Origin: Manihot esculenta
Lineage: Eukaryota > Streptophyta > Magnoliopsida > Malpighiales > Euphorbiaceae
Length of the DNA stretch: 64,000 bases
Assembly: GCF_001659605.2 (NCBI RefSeq)
Contig: NC_035174.2
Span: forward strand, 23,758,027 to 23,822,026
Direction: 5' to 3'
Under the pieces are notes generated by a model. That model was not told the origin of the DNA. It ran no database searches and worked only from the letters and a program-made list of their open reading frames with translations. The translations under genes were made by a program, and so were the position numbers. Every line of letters starts with the position of its first letter. Within the stretch, counting starts at the first letter, position 1. Of the stretch, positions 36,378 through 49,908 are shown one piece after another.

Positions 36378-38514
36378 TGTAACGCCCCGGAAATCCGGAC
36401 CGCTACCGGTGCTAGGGTCCGGGTCGACTTAAGGCCGCCGGGACCCGTAGCAAGCCTGACATATAACCTGTAAACCTGTATAATCCCATACATGATCAAC
36501 AACATGCATAAAAATTAAAACTTTTCTTCATACAAACTGTCATCAACTAACTCAACCTGTGCATACTCTGAACATATTCATAACATAGTCCCTCTGTGGG
36601 ATCTCATCAAGCCTTAAAGGCAAAACAACCTGTGTTGAGTTAGTTTACATAAACATCATAACATAAGATCATGTATATACAAAAGGGATTAACAATATAT
36701 TATGGTCAAGCACAACTCTATCCTCAATAACCTCATTACATAACATCCTGAATATTTTTACATTTCATCATAATACAATTGTCATGTCCACAAACTAACT
36801 ATTACATACATATGACTTTTTCTCGTCTTGCCTTCTCTATCTATCCCGTACCTGCAAACCTGGGGGTTAGGGGAGAGGGGTGAGCTAGATGCCCAGTGAG
36901 TAGAACTATAAAAGAAAATATTTAAAACATGCTATCATGAAATGCGTCACTGCACAAACAAATCACACCACGGATGGACTGATTCAAAAATTCCTCAGCT
37001 CCATGCCCGGCCCTATTATGGGCACTACAGGACTTCGTATTGCCCGGCCCTATTATGGGCACCACAGGACTTCATATTCAGAAGGCTAATGAATCATCCT
37101 AATGTCCATCCACTATCATCTATCACAACAATACAATGCGGCATAGTCGTGAATTTTAATGCAAACAACCTATAATATGATCATGATGCATGAAGCATGA
37201 TAAAAGCATTTCATTTCTTAATTTAAAAGGTTAAGTTTAGTTCCACTCACCTCTGGCTGACTCTGACAAACTCTGTAGCAGCTGGCTCACTGCTGGGGTC
37301 CTTGGTTCCTCGGGTCCGAACCTACACAGGTGGACTCCAATGAGGGACCAAACATACATAAACATAACTCTAATATATTCCCCAAAAACCCCCTAAAACA
37401 TCCTGAAAATATCACATAGGGATATGCATGGGGTGGCTGAACAGGGCACTTTCGGCGGCACCTTCGGCGGCCGAAAGTCCTGGACAGATCCGAAAGTCAG
37501 GCACTTTCGGCGGCACCTTCGGCGGCCGAAAGTCCCAGACAGAGACGAAAGTCTCTTTTCGGGGGCAACTTCGGCAGCCGAATGCTGCCTCCACAAAGGG
37601 GGTTCGGCGGCCGAAACTCCCTTCGGCGGCCGAACCTGGTTTCTGCCAGAAGGGCAGAAACTTGGTTCACATGAACCCCTTGCCTCCCAAAACCTCAAAT
37701 CAAGCATATATCTCAACCAAATCATGTATACAAGTTCCTAGGGGCCTCAAAACATCAAATACCCCAACTACAACACTTCAAACACCCACAATCAACACAC
37801 ATTGACCAAAACATCAATATTAACCCATAACTCAAAATATAACCTAACATGCATTTCTACTCATAGATCTAGCATAAAACTTACTTAAAACATATAAGGA
37901 GCTTAAGATCGGCCCTTACCTCTTGAAGATCGAGAGGGAGACGACCTAAACTTGGAGATTCACGAAAATGAGCTCCTGAGTTCCCAAAGCTCCAAAACTT
38001 GGTTTAAATGTTCAAAACTTGCAATGTGAGTTTAAAACTTAAGAAAAATGGAAGAGATTTGGAGGAAGAGCACAAGAGTTGCAAAGGGAAGGTCGGAAGC
38101 TTGCTGTGGCCGAAAATGGGAGAAAGCTCGCCCATTTCGGCTAAGTGCCCCTTTTATAGTGGCTGGCCACTCCACGTTCGGGGGTCGAATGTGCCTCCGT
38201 ATCCATGCAATGTTCGGCGGCCGAACTTGACTTTTGGCGGCCGAACCTGGACTGCCCTCACTCATGCTTTCGGGGGCCTAACGTGCCTCCTAAACGCATG
38301 CACGTTCGGCGGCCGAACTTGACTTTCGGCGGCCGAACCTGGGTTTTCCTCCAAAGACTTTTCATGCAAAAACTCATTTAATTTCATACTTTAAAACCAT
38401 TAAAACATGAAAACATTTTATGAAAGCATGGTTCTACCCTTCTAGAGGTCTCCGACATCCGAGATTCCACCGGACGGTAAGAATTCCGATACCGGAGTCT
38501 AGCCGGTTATTACA
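36378..38514 (-). mobile_element. 5' LTR of the intact Tekay-like element
   Basis: 2137 bp. Differences seen from the 3' LTR include GCTACCGGTGC for GCTACCGGCGC, GGCCACTCCACG for GGCCAGGCCACG and GCCGGTTATT for GCCGGGTATT. TATA (reverse) is at 38150-38159. Confidence 0.95.
37005..37078. repeat. LTR minisatellite, 2 units
   Basis: Units 37005-37041 and 37042-37078, against four units in the 3' LTR. Confidence 0.95.
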
Positions 38515-40224
38515 ATAATTAAATATTGAAATGAATTATTACTAAATATATTTACATTAGATAATCAAAATATATAAGAATTATCAATAAATTTACACAA
38601 TTTATAAAAAATGAAATTAAAACATTAAATTATTAGAATAAAATTTAGATTAATAACAGGTTTAGATTTTAAAATTTTTTTATTACTATTTGTACTTAAT
38701 TTATCGTTTATTTTTTATTATAATTATATATATGTAAAATTTATGAATATTATAATAAGTATACAACATAGAATGCACATTAAAAAACTGATTGGTCCAA
38801 AAATTCGTACAAAGCTAATGCGTTAATTTATTTAAATTTAAAATTAATTGTAAAAAAAATTTATATTTTTAATTTTGTTGCGAGCATTATTTTTTTTCAA
38901 TTAAATATGATATTTTAAAATTATTTTAATTGTAATTTATTGTTATTTAGACTCTTAAAAATTAATATAATTATTATGTAATTCGATATTTATGGTAAAA
39001 TTAATAATAATTTAAAATTTTAAAATAAAATTACAATAAAACTAAAATATAAAAGATGAAAATTGGAATCTATAACTCCAGATAAATTATATATTTACTT
39101 ACTCATTTAATCAAATTATACTAGATAATCAAATTCTAATTTAATTTATATATTATTAATTTTTTTAAATTTAATATAATTTAGAAAAAATATTAATTAG
39201 CATGATAGTTAAAAAATTTTTAATTTTTTTAAAAAAAGTTATTTTATTATTTTTTATATTTTAAGCTAAAACATGTTAAATATTATTTTAAATTATTTTT
39301 TAATATTTTATAAATAACATATTTGATAAGTTTATTTTCTTAATGATAATTATAAAAAAATACTAAATAGTAAATATATTGAACAAATTTAAAAAAAGTT
39401 GATGGATAATAATTTTAGTTGAATTAAAATAAAAATAAATTATTATTATAACATTATTGATAAAAATGAAAAAAATAAATATTAATTTTTAAAAATATTT
39501 AATTATTAAATTATTGATAATTTAATAATTTTATAAATTTTTAATTATATAAATAGAGGTAGAATATATTTAGTTAAATATTTAAAAAATAAAATTTAAT
39601 TGATAAAAAGTAAAAATATAAATGAAATTATAATAAATTTTTTTTGACAAGTAATCAGCGACATAGTATTGATAACAATTTTGTTAATTTTTAATAGAAT
39701 AAATAATAGTTAAATACGTTTGCAATAATTTTAAAAATTTATGGTTTAATTAAAAAAATATAGAGTATAATTATAATAAAATTAAAAATATAAAATTTTT
39801 TTAGTGATTAATTTTAAATTTATTGATTTGGATTATAATTATAATTAATTATAATTTATGATTATAGTTTTTTAAATAAATTATTTATGAATTTAGCTAG
39901 AGTTTCTCATGTGTTTTAGAAATGGTTATAAAAAGATAAATTATTTTATAATTTTTAGTCTATATATATATATCACTATATTTTTAAAAATTAAATATTA
40001 ACTTTTAAAATAATTTATAAATTTATTTTAATTTAAACTATTAAACTTTAAAAATAAAGGAAAATTTCTGTTAATTTTGCAATACTGTAAAAAGTAATTT
40101 GTCCCCATTTGAAAAGCGAAACGCAAAATTCACTCCCATTTCTTGGTTTTTGCAGAGTTCACGTTTCCTAAAAATCCTCCCGCCCGAGGACCGGAAGCCT
40201 TCGTCTTCCAATCACCAAAACCAA
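38515..40224. other. Very AT-rich spacer and PPR promoter region
   Basis: Almost pure A/T low-complexity DNA to about 40060, without credible ORFs. The frame of the PPR gene is open upstream from 40099 but begins with TTG there. The leader of the PPR gene probably occupies about 40080-40224. Confidence 0.6.
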
Positions 40225-43200
40225 ATGAGGAAAAGAGTCCTTAGGATCTTTCTCTCTCATTCAATCCCTTCTCTATCCTCCCGTGTTCTCAATACCATTT
40301 TCCCTTCAACTTTTCCCCCTCGTTTCCGCATATTTTTCTGTCAAAATCTTTTCTATAACAATTTCAGATTCATTTCTACATCTTCCTCCGACAATCTTCA
40401 AGGTTTGGTAGATCCCGAGGACCCTTTTCCGCTTGATTATTCTCCAGTTGAGTCTATTTCCAGTGAAGATTTTTCTTTTTTACGCGATTCTTTGTTACAC
40501 CCTAATACTGGGGAGCATAAGTTTGATACAGGTAAGTGCTCGAATGAGGCTGTTTTAATTTCGAATGCGATTCTTGCAAATGATGATGGGTTTGGGAACA
40601 AAACCCAGAAATTTCTTAGGCAATATAGACAAAAGTTAAGTGAACCTTTGGTAGTTGAAGTCTTGAATCTAATAAAAAATCCCGAATTGAGTGTCAAGTT
40701 TTTTATCTGGGCTGGCCGACAAATTGGGTATAGTCACACTCCGTCTGTGTACACCGCACTGATACAGATAATTGAAACTAGTGCTGATAGTAATGATAGA
40801 ATACCAGAACAATTTTTGCGTGAAATTAAGGAAGATGACAAGGAAGTGCTTGGAAAGTTGCTTAATATTTTGATTCGCAAGTATTGTCAAAACGGTTCGT
40901 GGAATGCAGCATTGGAGGAGTTAGGCAGGCTTAAAGATTTCGGGTACAAGGCCTCAAGATCAACTTATAATGCTTTAATACAAGTGTTTTTAAGAGCAGA
41001 ACGACTAGACACAGGTTTTCTGGTCCAAAGGGAGATGTCGAGTTTGGGGTACAGCATGGATGAGTTTACCTTGGGTTGTTTTGCACATTCCCTTTGTAAA
41101 GCAGGAAAGTGGAGGGATGCCTTGACGTTAATTGAGAAAGAAGAATTTGTTCCTGATACGGTGCTTTATACTAAGATGATATCTGGGTTATGTGAAGCCT
41201 CGCTTTTTGAAGAAGCTATGGATTTTTTAAATAGGATGCGAGCAAGTTATTGCATTCCCAATGTTGTAACATACAAAATTTTGCTTTGTGGGTGCTTGAG
41301 AAAGAAACAGCTGGGTAGGTGTAAAAGAATACTAAAGATGATGATTACAGAAGGTTGCTATCCAAGTCCTAAGATATTCAATTCGCTCATTCATGCTTAC
41401 TGCCAATCAGGAGATTACACTTATGCTTATAAGTTGCTCAAGAAAATGGTAAAATGTGGCTATCAGCCAGGTTATGTTGCTTACAATATATTGATTGGTG
41501 GTATTTGTGGCAATGAAGAGTTGCCTAGTGTGGATGTATTAGAGTTGGCTGAAAAAGCCTATGGTGAAATGCTTGAAATGGGGTTTGTACTAAATAAGGT
41601 CAATATCAGTAATTTTACAAGGTGCCTTTGTGCCATTGGAAAATTTGAGAAGGCATATAATGTTATACGTGAAATGATGACTAAGGGCTTTATACCTGAT
41701 ACTGCCACATATTCCAAAGTCATTGCTTATCTATGTAATGCATCCCAAGTAGAGAAGGCTTTTCTATTGTTTCAAGAAATGAAAAGAAATGGTATCACAC
41801 TTGATGTATATACATATACAATATTGCTTGATAGCTTTTGCAAAGCTGGTTTGATAGAACAGGCTCGTAATTGGCTTGATGAAATGCAAAGATATGGTTG
41901 TGCCCCAAATGTGGTTACTTATACTGCTCTTATACATGCGTACCTTAAAGCGAGGAAGATAAAAAATGCAAATGAGATCTTTGAGATGATGCTGTCCAAA
42001 GGTTGCATTCCTAATATTGTCACATATACAGCTTTAATTGATGGTCATTGTAAAGCTGGAGAGATTGAGAAGGCTTGCCAGATTTATGCAAGAATGAAGG
42101 ATGACAATGTGGAAAACTCAGATGTCGATATGTATTTCAGGGTTGTTGATAGTGGGTCCAAAGAACCAAATGTTTATACTTATGGAGCTTTGGTAGATGG
42201 TTTGTGCAAAGCCCATAGGGTAAAGGAGGCACGTGACTTGCTGGAAGTCATGTCAATGAAAGGTTGTGAACCAAATTACATTATATATGATGCTCTCATA
42301 GATGGATTTTGTAAGGTTGGCAAACTAGATGAAGCACAAGAGGTTTTTACCAAAATGTTGGGGCATGGATATACTCCAAATGTGTACACATATAGCTCTT
42401 TGATTGACAGGTTGTTCAAGGACAAAAGAATGGACCTTGCATTAAAAGTTTTGTCCAAAATGCTGGAAAACTCGTGTGCTCCCAATGTTGTTACTTACAC
42501 TGAGATGATAGATGGTCTATGTAAAGATGGAAAGATAGATGAAGCCAATAAACTTATGCTTATGATGGAAGAAAAGGGTTGTTGTCCGAATGTCGTGACT
42601 TACACTGCAATGATTGATGGCTTTGGGAAAGCAGGCAGAGTTGACAAATGCCTTGAGCTGTTGCAGCAAATGTGTTCCAAGGGTTGTGCTCCAAATTTTG
42701 TCACCTATAGGGTTTTGATAAATCACTGTTGCACTGCCGGCAATCTAGATGAGGCTTATAGACTTTTAGAGGAGATGAAACAGACATATTGGCCAAAGCA
42801 TGTAGCAATATATCGAAGGGTTATTGAAGGTTTCAGCCGTGAATTCATAGCTTCTCATGGTCTTTTAATTGAGATGACCGGGAGTGATTCAATGCCTATT
42901 TTGCCAGTTTATAAAGTGTTGATTGATAATTTTATCAAGGCTGGGAGATTGGAAATGGCTCTAGAGCTGCATGCAGAGCTCTCATCATTTTCTTCTTTTT
43001 CAGCAGCTCACAAGGATATATATTCTTCATTAATTGAAAGCCTTTCACTTGCATGTAAAGTTGATGAGGCTTTTAAGTTGTACGCAGACATGATTAGGAG
43101 GGGCTGTGTTCCAGAGTTGAGCATATTAGTTCACCTTATCATGGGCCTCCTTAGAGTCGGCAAGTGGGAAGAAGCACTGCAATTGTCAGATAGCATGGTC

Positions 43201-45536
43201 CAGATGGTTTGTTTCTCTAATTCTTTCTTCTCGCTTCCATAACCTACCAATTTTAGTTTTATTTTTACATAAAGAAATATGGCTTTTATCTATCTGTACA
43301 TGTGCATTTACTAATGTACATGCATGCATATATGTATGTGAGGTCACGAGCACCTTTGTCTTTACACGTAATCATTTGCACATGAATGACACTGTTTTTG
43401 GTGGATTTTCTTATCTCAAAGGGAATGCATATATCCCTTGCATAACATAGAGATAATCACAAGGACTAGGACACATAAGCAATTCTATGGGTCAAGCACA
43501 ATAATCTAAATCACAATTAATTTACATGTCTTCTAACTGTAATTCTAATACATAAACGAAGACTAAAGCATGAAGCCTAACTCTATTCCGTTGAGCCTCA
43601 TGCCCTCGGTTTTTGTTCTGCAAACTTGGAGATAGTGAAAAGGGTTCAGATATTTTGAATAGCTTAGTAAGTAGAAGGAACATATGTGCTTTAAATTTAA
43701 GTCTCGTGCATAGATGAATGCGGCAAATTACAAACAATTCACGTATAGGGGATTTGTCACTAGTAATCCCTCACATATCTAATATGTCCCCTTCACTGGA
43801 GTTCCTCAGGATTTCTTCTTAAAATATACATATAACTATAGTGCCAGAGGGATAAAATGAACCAATATGGTCTTTTCCTTAAGATATTGCCAAGAGCACA
43901 AAATGGGTTAACATGGTCTTAACATATCCATTGTACATATCACATTGTTATCATAAAAGAGCTAGTGGGTCATACAAAATCCACTTTTCATTAACAAGAA
44001 GATAATGTAATACAACATATTCGCGAATCCATACAATCTTATTGTAAATTATGGTATTCATGATGCCTAAGCATTCTAAATTGATTTCATTCAACTTTAA
44101 TTAAAATAAGTTTAGTTTTACTTCTCTTATAGACTCAAAATTTTTAGCTAAAATTTTGTCGTTGCCTTGCTATTGATTTCCTTGGTTCTCAAATTCCAAA
44201 ACTATGAAAATGTATTCAAATGAGAGTCCAAACATAAATTTTTAACATTTCTAAGAACTACCCCAAGGACCTCTAAAAAAATCACAAAAACACATAGAAG
44301 AAACTATGAAAAGGATTGGACAAGGGACTTTCAGCAGTCTAAAGTTCCTGTATAGAGCCAAAAGGTCCCTTCTTCAGAAGCACCTTTGGCAGCCACAAAA
44401 CCCTCTTTAATATGTAGGTTCGTCAGCCGAATAACTTTCGGCAGTTGAACCTGCTGCCAAAACCCAATTCTGCTTGTTTCCTAGCCCCCAAAACAACCTC
44501 ATGTCCAACCTGAACAACTTCAGACATCTACCAAAAGGTTCTAGAAACTCCAAAATAGCCTCAAGTCAATAACAACAGTCAACATGCATTGAGAGTTTCA
44601 ACTTTCGAAATTTAACTCAAAAGATCATCCTAAACCAGACTTATCGCTTCAATTGCATGTTCTTTAATCATAAATTATGAACTATAAACTTTTAATTAAC
44701 TCCTCTAGTGTTCTCATTTGTGCTTAGACTCCACATGCTATGGTAAGAGACCAAGATTTCCAACTCATACTCAAAAGAACATTTAAAGAGAAGGAATAAG
44801 ATTTCAAAGCTCAAGTTTTAAATCCAAGTTGAAAAGTTGAATCCAAAAGTTTTAATTCTTCAAATCCAACGAAAGATCTCGTAAAAAATAGTTGATTTAA
44901 ACTTAGAAAGATTAAAAAAAAATGAAGGAAAATGAGGCAAAGGTCACCTTAGGCCTGAAATGGAGAGAAATCTCTCTACATTTTGGGTTGGACCTATTTA
45001 TTGGCAAGTCTATGGAAGACATCTTCGGTGACTGAAGGTTTTTTTTGGATAAATATATTTATTTATTTAAAAAAAGGAACATATTTGAAAATGATTGACT
45101 AAGGTCCATGGGTCCGAAATACCGAATTCCAATGGGAATTCGTCGCGATTCGAAATTTCAATGTCAAAAATTAGACTGACATCACAGGTACAATCTCTAT
45201 CTCCATCTATGGGGAGCAGAAACAAGTCATTTTTAGTTTGCAACTATGCATCTATAATTTTTCATGTATATGGGACTGCTTGAATATTTAAGAAAAAATA
45301 TTTTACAAGTGATGCAATATATTTTGCTCCATTCCAAAGGATCAGAATTGGTCATTTGAAGAGTTGGTGCTGCTAAAAATATAAATTGCAGACATCTTTG
45401 CTTTATTAAAACATCTAAAATGTGAAGTTACTTTTCTGATGTTGTAGATACCTTGTTATTGTTTTCACGTACAATTTTTTCATTTTAACAGGGCATTCAT
45501 TGGGTTCACGAGAAACAGGGAGCTGATGCTAATTAG
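40225..45536 (+). CDS. P-class pentatricopeptide repeat protein, probably mitochondrial (At1g06710-like), two exons
   Basis: Exon 1 is 40225-43206 and exon 2 is 45492-45536, joined in phase 0 across a 2285-bp GT-AG intron; product 1008 residues. The start is the first ATG in frame (40225). The N-terminus is basic, Ser/Phe-rich and free of acids (to about residue 55, with RFISTSSS), as in a mitochondrial presequence. After an acidic linker come about 20-22 PPR motifs of roughly 35 residues, many with PNVVTY and GLCKAG blocks; one is stretched by about 17 residues near residue 640. There is no E/DYW extension, so it is P-class. Such proteins bind specific organelle RNAs for processing, stabilisation or splicing; the target is unknown. 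If the intron is retained, reading through adds 11 residues and stops at 43240-43242. The similarity to At1g06710 is from memory. The intron carries a decayed LTR. Confidence 0.85.
43430..45187 (-). mobile_element. Decayed Tekay-like LTR in the PPR gene intron
   Basis: The landmarks of the - strand Tekay-like LTRs occur in order: GGGTCAAGCACAA (43488), GCAAACTTGGAGAT (43620), AACATATTCGCGAATCC (about 44014), a GC-richer cluster with TCAGCCGAATAACTTTCGGC (about 44415), and a terminal GAATTCC (45124) region ending near ACATCACA (45187). The TGTAACG start is lost. Heavily diverged, so an old insertion. It accounts for most of the intron. Confidence 0.65.
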
Positions 45537-46930
45537 CTTTTTGTTGCACACATATGTTATCAATTTACACACATCCAATGAAATGGTGCCTTATTAAGTG
45601 ATTTGCTCAGAGATTGACTTGTAATTTCAGTTAACCTGGTGGATCCAATCAGTTAACCTGGTGGATCCCTGTGCATCATCGAAGATTACATGTGGGGTAA
45701 GTGATGCTTGAGAGAATTGTGAATTCTCTTTTGTTTGACTACCTGTTGGGACTGCTTGTGGTTTATTTTTTGGTTGTTTTGGACCTGTCAATTTTGTCAT
45801 TATTTTCTATACAATTCTGATTCGCCTAATTTTGTCCATTTTCTTGTGCACTGATGATGAACATGATGGAATTGAACTGATTGTCTATATATGTTTCTTG
45901 AGTTAGTCATTTTTTGTTCCGAAAATCATATTTTAAAATGACAGTAAATCTGATTCCTTAGAGTATTTCTTTGCATTTTTGATATTCTTCCTTTTGTGTT
46001 GTATCTGGCTTGCATAATGCTTATCTAATTTGTTTAATCACATTTGTCGTATGCTGATTTATAGCACCATGAAGGAGAACTAGTGGATCTTTCTTCATGA
46101 GATTATTCAGCTTTGCTTGTTTAGGTTTAACTTTCAATTTGAAAGTGGGACTTAGAGAGGTCAGTATTGTAAGTTGTATATTGACATGCTTATTGCTATT
46201 GGGTCTCTTAAAGTTGAGTATCTAACTGTGATCCTTGGGCTATGTTTGGTCTCAGTCAGTAAGGTTTCTGAATTCTAATTTCTGGGATGTTTTCATGTAA
46301 TGCATAACATGACCTAAAACTGTCTTGAAACAATAGCAGGAGTGACAACTTTTATGTTATTTTTTGTATTGGAAGAATGGCTGTAGTGATAACGTGTTCA
46401 TTAATTGTATATCATATTCAACCATTAAATGGAATAGAGTGCCCTCTGTTTTTCAATTGTTTTTGGATACAAATTACACTAGCTAAGCCTACATGTATCA
46501 GTCAGATCACAGATTTAAGTTATATTTCAATAGAATATTTGAAGACATTGCATCCCATTTTGCCCTACCAATGTTGCATAATTGAACACAAAAATATTAG
46601 TTAATTGCTTGTGGTAAAAATGCCTTTTAATACTCCCGTTTACTTGCTTTGATTTTCTTATTTGTTTGGCATATTAATGAAAGTTTGTGACTTTTTATTA
46701 TGCTAGGCTTATATTTTTTGATAAATTTATGCGATATCTGTTGGCTTGTTGTAGTTCTGCTGTGATTGCTTTACTCCTATACCCATGAGTTGTTTCTAAA
46801 CCTTTTGCACTTTCTCACGTTCTGTATGGCAAGTGTTCGTCTTTAATGTGCCCTTTTTTTTTTATTATAACATATTATAAAATCTGCTTCCTCTCTCTCT
46901 CTTTTTTTTCCCTTTCCGTAATGAGCTTCT
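45537..46930 (+). other. 3' flank of the PPR gene
   Basis: Probably 3'UTR at first. A 22-bp tandem duplication of CAGTTAACCTGGTGGATCC starts at 45628 and 45650. No convincing ORF; T-rich sequence follows. Additional UTR introns are possible but not provable here. Confidence 0.4.
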
Positions 46931-46942
46931 GAATCTCGTGTA

Positions 46943-47149
46943 ATGAAGTTCCTGCCATTTTTTTGTAGCCCTTGTACCTTTCTTTATGGACTATTATCTT
47001 GGAGATGTCAATTGCACCAAGTATATACACAAGGGCCAACTACCGTACCCGTGCAAGAGGTTTCCAGCAGTGATTGGTATTCGAAGCCCCCACCATATAC
47101 TCGTTCACATCAAGATCATTTGGCGTGGCTCACTGTTGAAGCTATCTAG
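46943..47149 (+). other. Unrecognised exon-like ORF (68 codons)
   Basis: Less AT-rich than its surroundings. The frame contains a Pro-rich block (YSKPPPYTRSHQDHLAWL) and ends in TAG at 47147. I do not recognise it. It may be an exon of an unannotated gene, part of a pseudogene, or 3' sequence of the PPR transcript. Confidence 0.25.
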
Positions 47150-47401
47150 TTCAACGCACCAGTAAAGGTAATCTTTTTTCTATAAATCTTCTGTGTCATA
47201 TTATAAGGTAGAAATAAATTAGTTTTTAGCTTTTGAAGCGTGATTACTTTTGGAGGATGAACAAAAAAATCTTCATTGTAAAATTAAGTTTTGCCAACTG
47301 TCACAATAAACAAAATAGTTTTATCACTACCCTAATTTAATCTTACTGAACTATTTTTTTTTTCTTTATTCACTTTTGCTGTCTTTCTAATGTTAGTGGC
47401 T

Positions 47402-47767
47402 ATGAGGACTTATCTGACACAGATTGATCAAGCATTGCCTGCTGGTAGCTCTCGAAAATTTATGCACCATACTAAAAGTATGGCTTGAAGGGTTGCGGAG
47501 AGAGAGAACAAGGATACAGAAGACGGCCAAGCCATATTGAAATATCTTGACACCTACTGTGCAGGAATGAAGTCCAAGAGTAGCGACCATTTGGGGGAAA
47601 ACCCCACTAATAGTCTGGACTGTAAAATGTATCAAAAAGCCAAAAACTTGGCCTTGTTTGTATCAATGGTCCCCGTTGTCGTTCGGCATGGTTTTAAACT
47701 GTGGCCGTTGCCGTTAAGGCTGAGGCGTTATGTTGGCTTTGTTCCTTCAGTTTCGACGCTATTTTGA
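47402..47767 (+). other. Unrecognised coding-like stretch with one in-frame stop
   Basis: From ATG at 47402 the frame reads through RTYLTQIDQALPAG and, after a TGA at about 47486, continues open with DTEDGQAILKYLDTYC to 47765. Composition is coding-like against AT-rich flanks. Possibly a pseudogene or a misjudged exon boundary; the family is unknown. Confidence 0.25.
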
Positions 47768-49019
47768 GCATTTTCTCAATTTTCAAGTGAAAAAGGCTGC
47801 ATTTATTTACAAAGATAATATATTTTTTTATATGAATTCATTCCGGATTAAAATATTTTTTTTATATTCAGATTTTAAATTTAAAACTATTAATTGATAG
47901 AGAATAAATTATAATATTTTATTTTATCTTTTGAGATTTAAAATAATATAAAAAATTATTAATTAAATATATAATTTATTGCCATAAAATAAAGAAAAAT
48001 AATTGTAAAAGAAAATTAAAAATTTAATAAATTTAATTGTATTAAAAAAATTAAAAATTTTAGTATTTATTATTATATATTATTAATATTAAATAATAGA
48101 TTTTATTTAAAAAATTATATTTTTAAGAAAATAAAATTTAATGAGTTTCAATAAGTGGATAGCGGTGGCAGTTCTCATCTATTTAAAAGGATCGAGTTTA
48201 TTGGTAAGAGTTTTGACAAGAGTTATGTATTCATACATCAAGAGAACAATTACTCTCGTTTGACATGAAATTACCTTCGTTCGACATAAATGATTTTATT
48301 AAAAAAAAAATTGACATAAATGATTTTACAAAAAAAAAAAATTAAATGAATGTTTGTAAAATTATTTATAATTTCATCTTTAAACATTATGAAAATTTTT
48401 TAAATTCTTTATTCCAAGGGAGAAAAAAATTCAATTAAATTAAATTTTTATAAAATTTTTTATTTTAAAGGGTAAGAAAAATTTTTAAAATATGAGGCAA
48501 TTGAAAATAGAGAAATAGAATTATTTAAAGGAAATTATACTAGTGAGTTTTATATAGAGTAAATATATAAAGGTTATATTTTTATAGGAAGTATAGAGAT
48601 TAAAATTATAACAATCATTAATACAATAAATTATAATAATTCTGAATTAATAACATGTTTTAAACTCTTGATTTAGAATATTACAAACACTTTTACTTTT
48701 TATTATTTTTTAATTATTTATATTTATTTATTTTTTATAAATTATTTAAATTAAATAAAATTTTAATTTGATAATATTTTATATAATTAATTCTAATAAT
48801 TCTTTAATTATGATAAACTTTATTACAATTATTATTTTTTATAATAATTTTAGTTAATTATATATATTTATTGCATATAATTATTTATATTAGAAAAATA
48901 AAAATATATAATATTTATTAATTAGATTATATTAAATATGATTTCAAAAATTGACAAATCAATAAATTAACACTATTGTAAGATAGTAAAAAATTTTATA
49001 CATAATATTTTATTATGAA

Positions 49020-49021
<2 letters not shown>

Positions 49022-49083
<62 letters not shown>
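49022..49083. repeat. (AT)n microsatellite
   Basis: About 31 uninterrupted AT units. A second run of about 15 units lies at 49400-49431. Confidence 0.95.
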
Positions 49084-49086
<3 letters not shown>

Positions 49087-49395
49087 GTTTATTTTTATTA
49101 TTTAAACATTTTTTTATATAATAGTTACTTAATTTTTATAAATATATTTTTAATTTTATATTTATTATTAAAATAAAAAATATAATAATTTTTAATAATA
49201 AAATACAATAAATTTTTTATTATAATATTAATAATATATTATATTAAAAAATAATAAGAAGTTTTAGTGCCTGTACTTTTGTCAGAGGGGTTGCGAGTGT
49301 TTGGGGAGGGCACTGGTGTTATGATACCGTGCTCTATTTATTATATCAAAAAATATAATAAAAAAGTCAGTGATTGATAAAAATAATAAATTACA

Positions 49396-49435
<40 letters not shown>

Positions 49436-49655
49436 TATTATTTTATATAAAAAAATGAAAAATATATAAAAAAAAGTAAAATGCATAATTTTTTCTTCAC
49501 CTTTTTATGAAATCATAAAAAGTTATTTTATCCACAATTTTAATAAGTTTATGCTATAAAATATAATTATATAGGGTTAATTGTGCACTTGGCAACTTCT
49601 CATATATTTCTTATTATTCAGAGAGATATAATATATGTAGCATCAATTAATTAAT

Positions 49656-49908
49656 AATATTGGTTATATTTTTTAAATTTATTTATTATTAAAAGTAAAA
49701 AATAAAATATATATGTTAAAGTTTTTATTAATTAAGTAATAATATTGATTATAATTTTTTTAGTTTATTTATTATTAAAAGTAAAATTTAAAATATATAT
49801 GTTAAAGTTTTTATTAATTAATTAATAATATTGATTATAATTTTTTTTAGTTTATTTATTATTAAAAATAAAAAATAAAATATATATGTTAAAGTTTTTA
49901 TTTTATTG
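49656..49908. repeat. 85-bp tandem repeat, 3 copies
   Basis: Copies begin AATATTG at 49656, 49741 and 49827 and share AAATATATATGTTAAAGTTT. Divergence among copies is low. Confidence 0.85.

Larger units (their letters stand above)
28797..38514 (-). mobile_element. Complete, young Tekay-like Ty3/gypsy retrotransposon
   Basis: 5' LTR 36378-38514, PBS 36363-36374, polyprotein 36139-31127, PPT about 31020-31030 and 3' LTR 28797-31017, all on the - strand. A perfect target duplication ATAAT flanks it (28792-28796 and 38515-38519). The LTRs are 2137 and 2221 bp. The 84-bp difference equals exactly two minisatellite units. About 13 substitutions between LTRs were counted by eye (roughly 0.6%), so insertion was recent. 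The polyprotein is uninterrupted. All parts needed for transposition seem present, so it is a candidate source of related copies. Confidence 0.96.

Noticed and set aside
40099..40224. Upstream extension of the PPR reading frame to 40099
   Set aside because: The frame there begins with TTG, not ATG. The first ATG (40225) gives a convincing mitochondrial presequence.
49022..49083. Long AT run as an origin or matrix attachment site
   Set aside because: It is a plain dinucleotide microsatellite in AT-rich DNA; nothing further supports a function.
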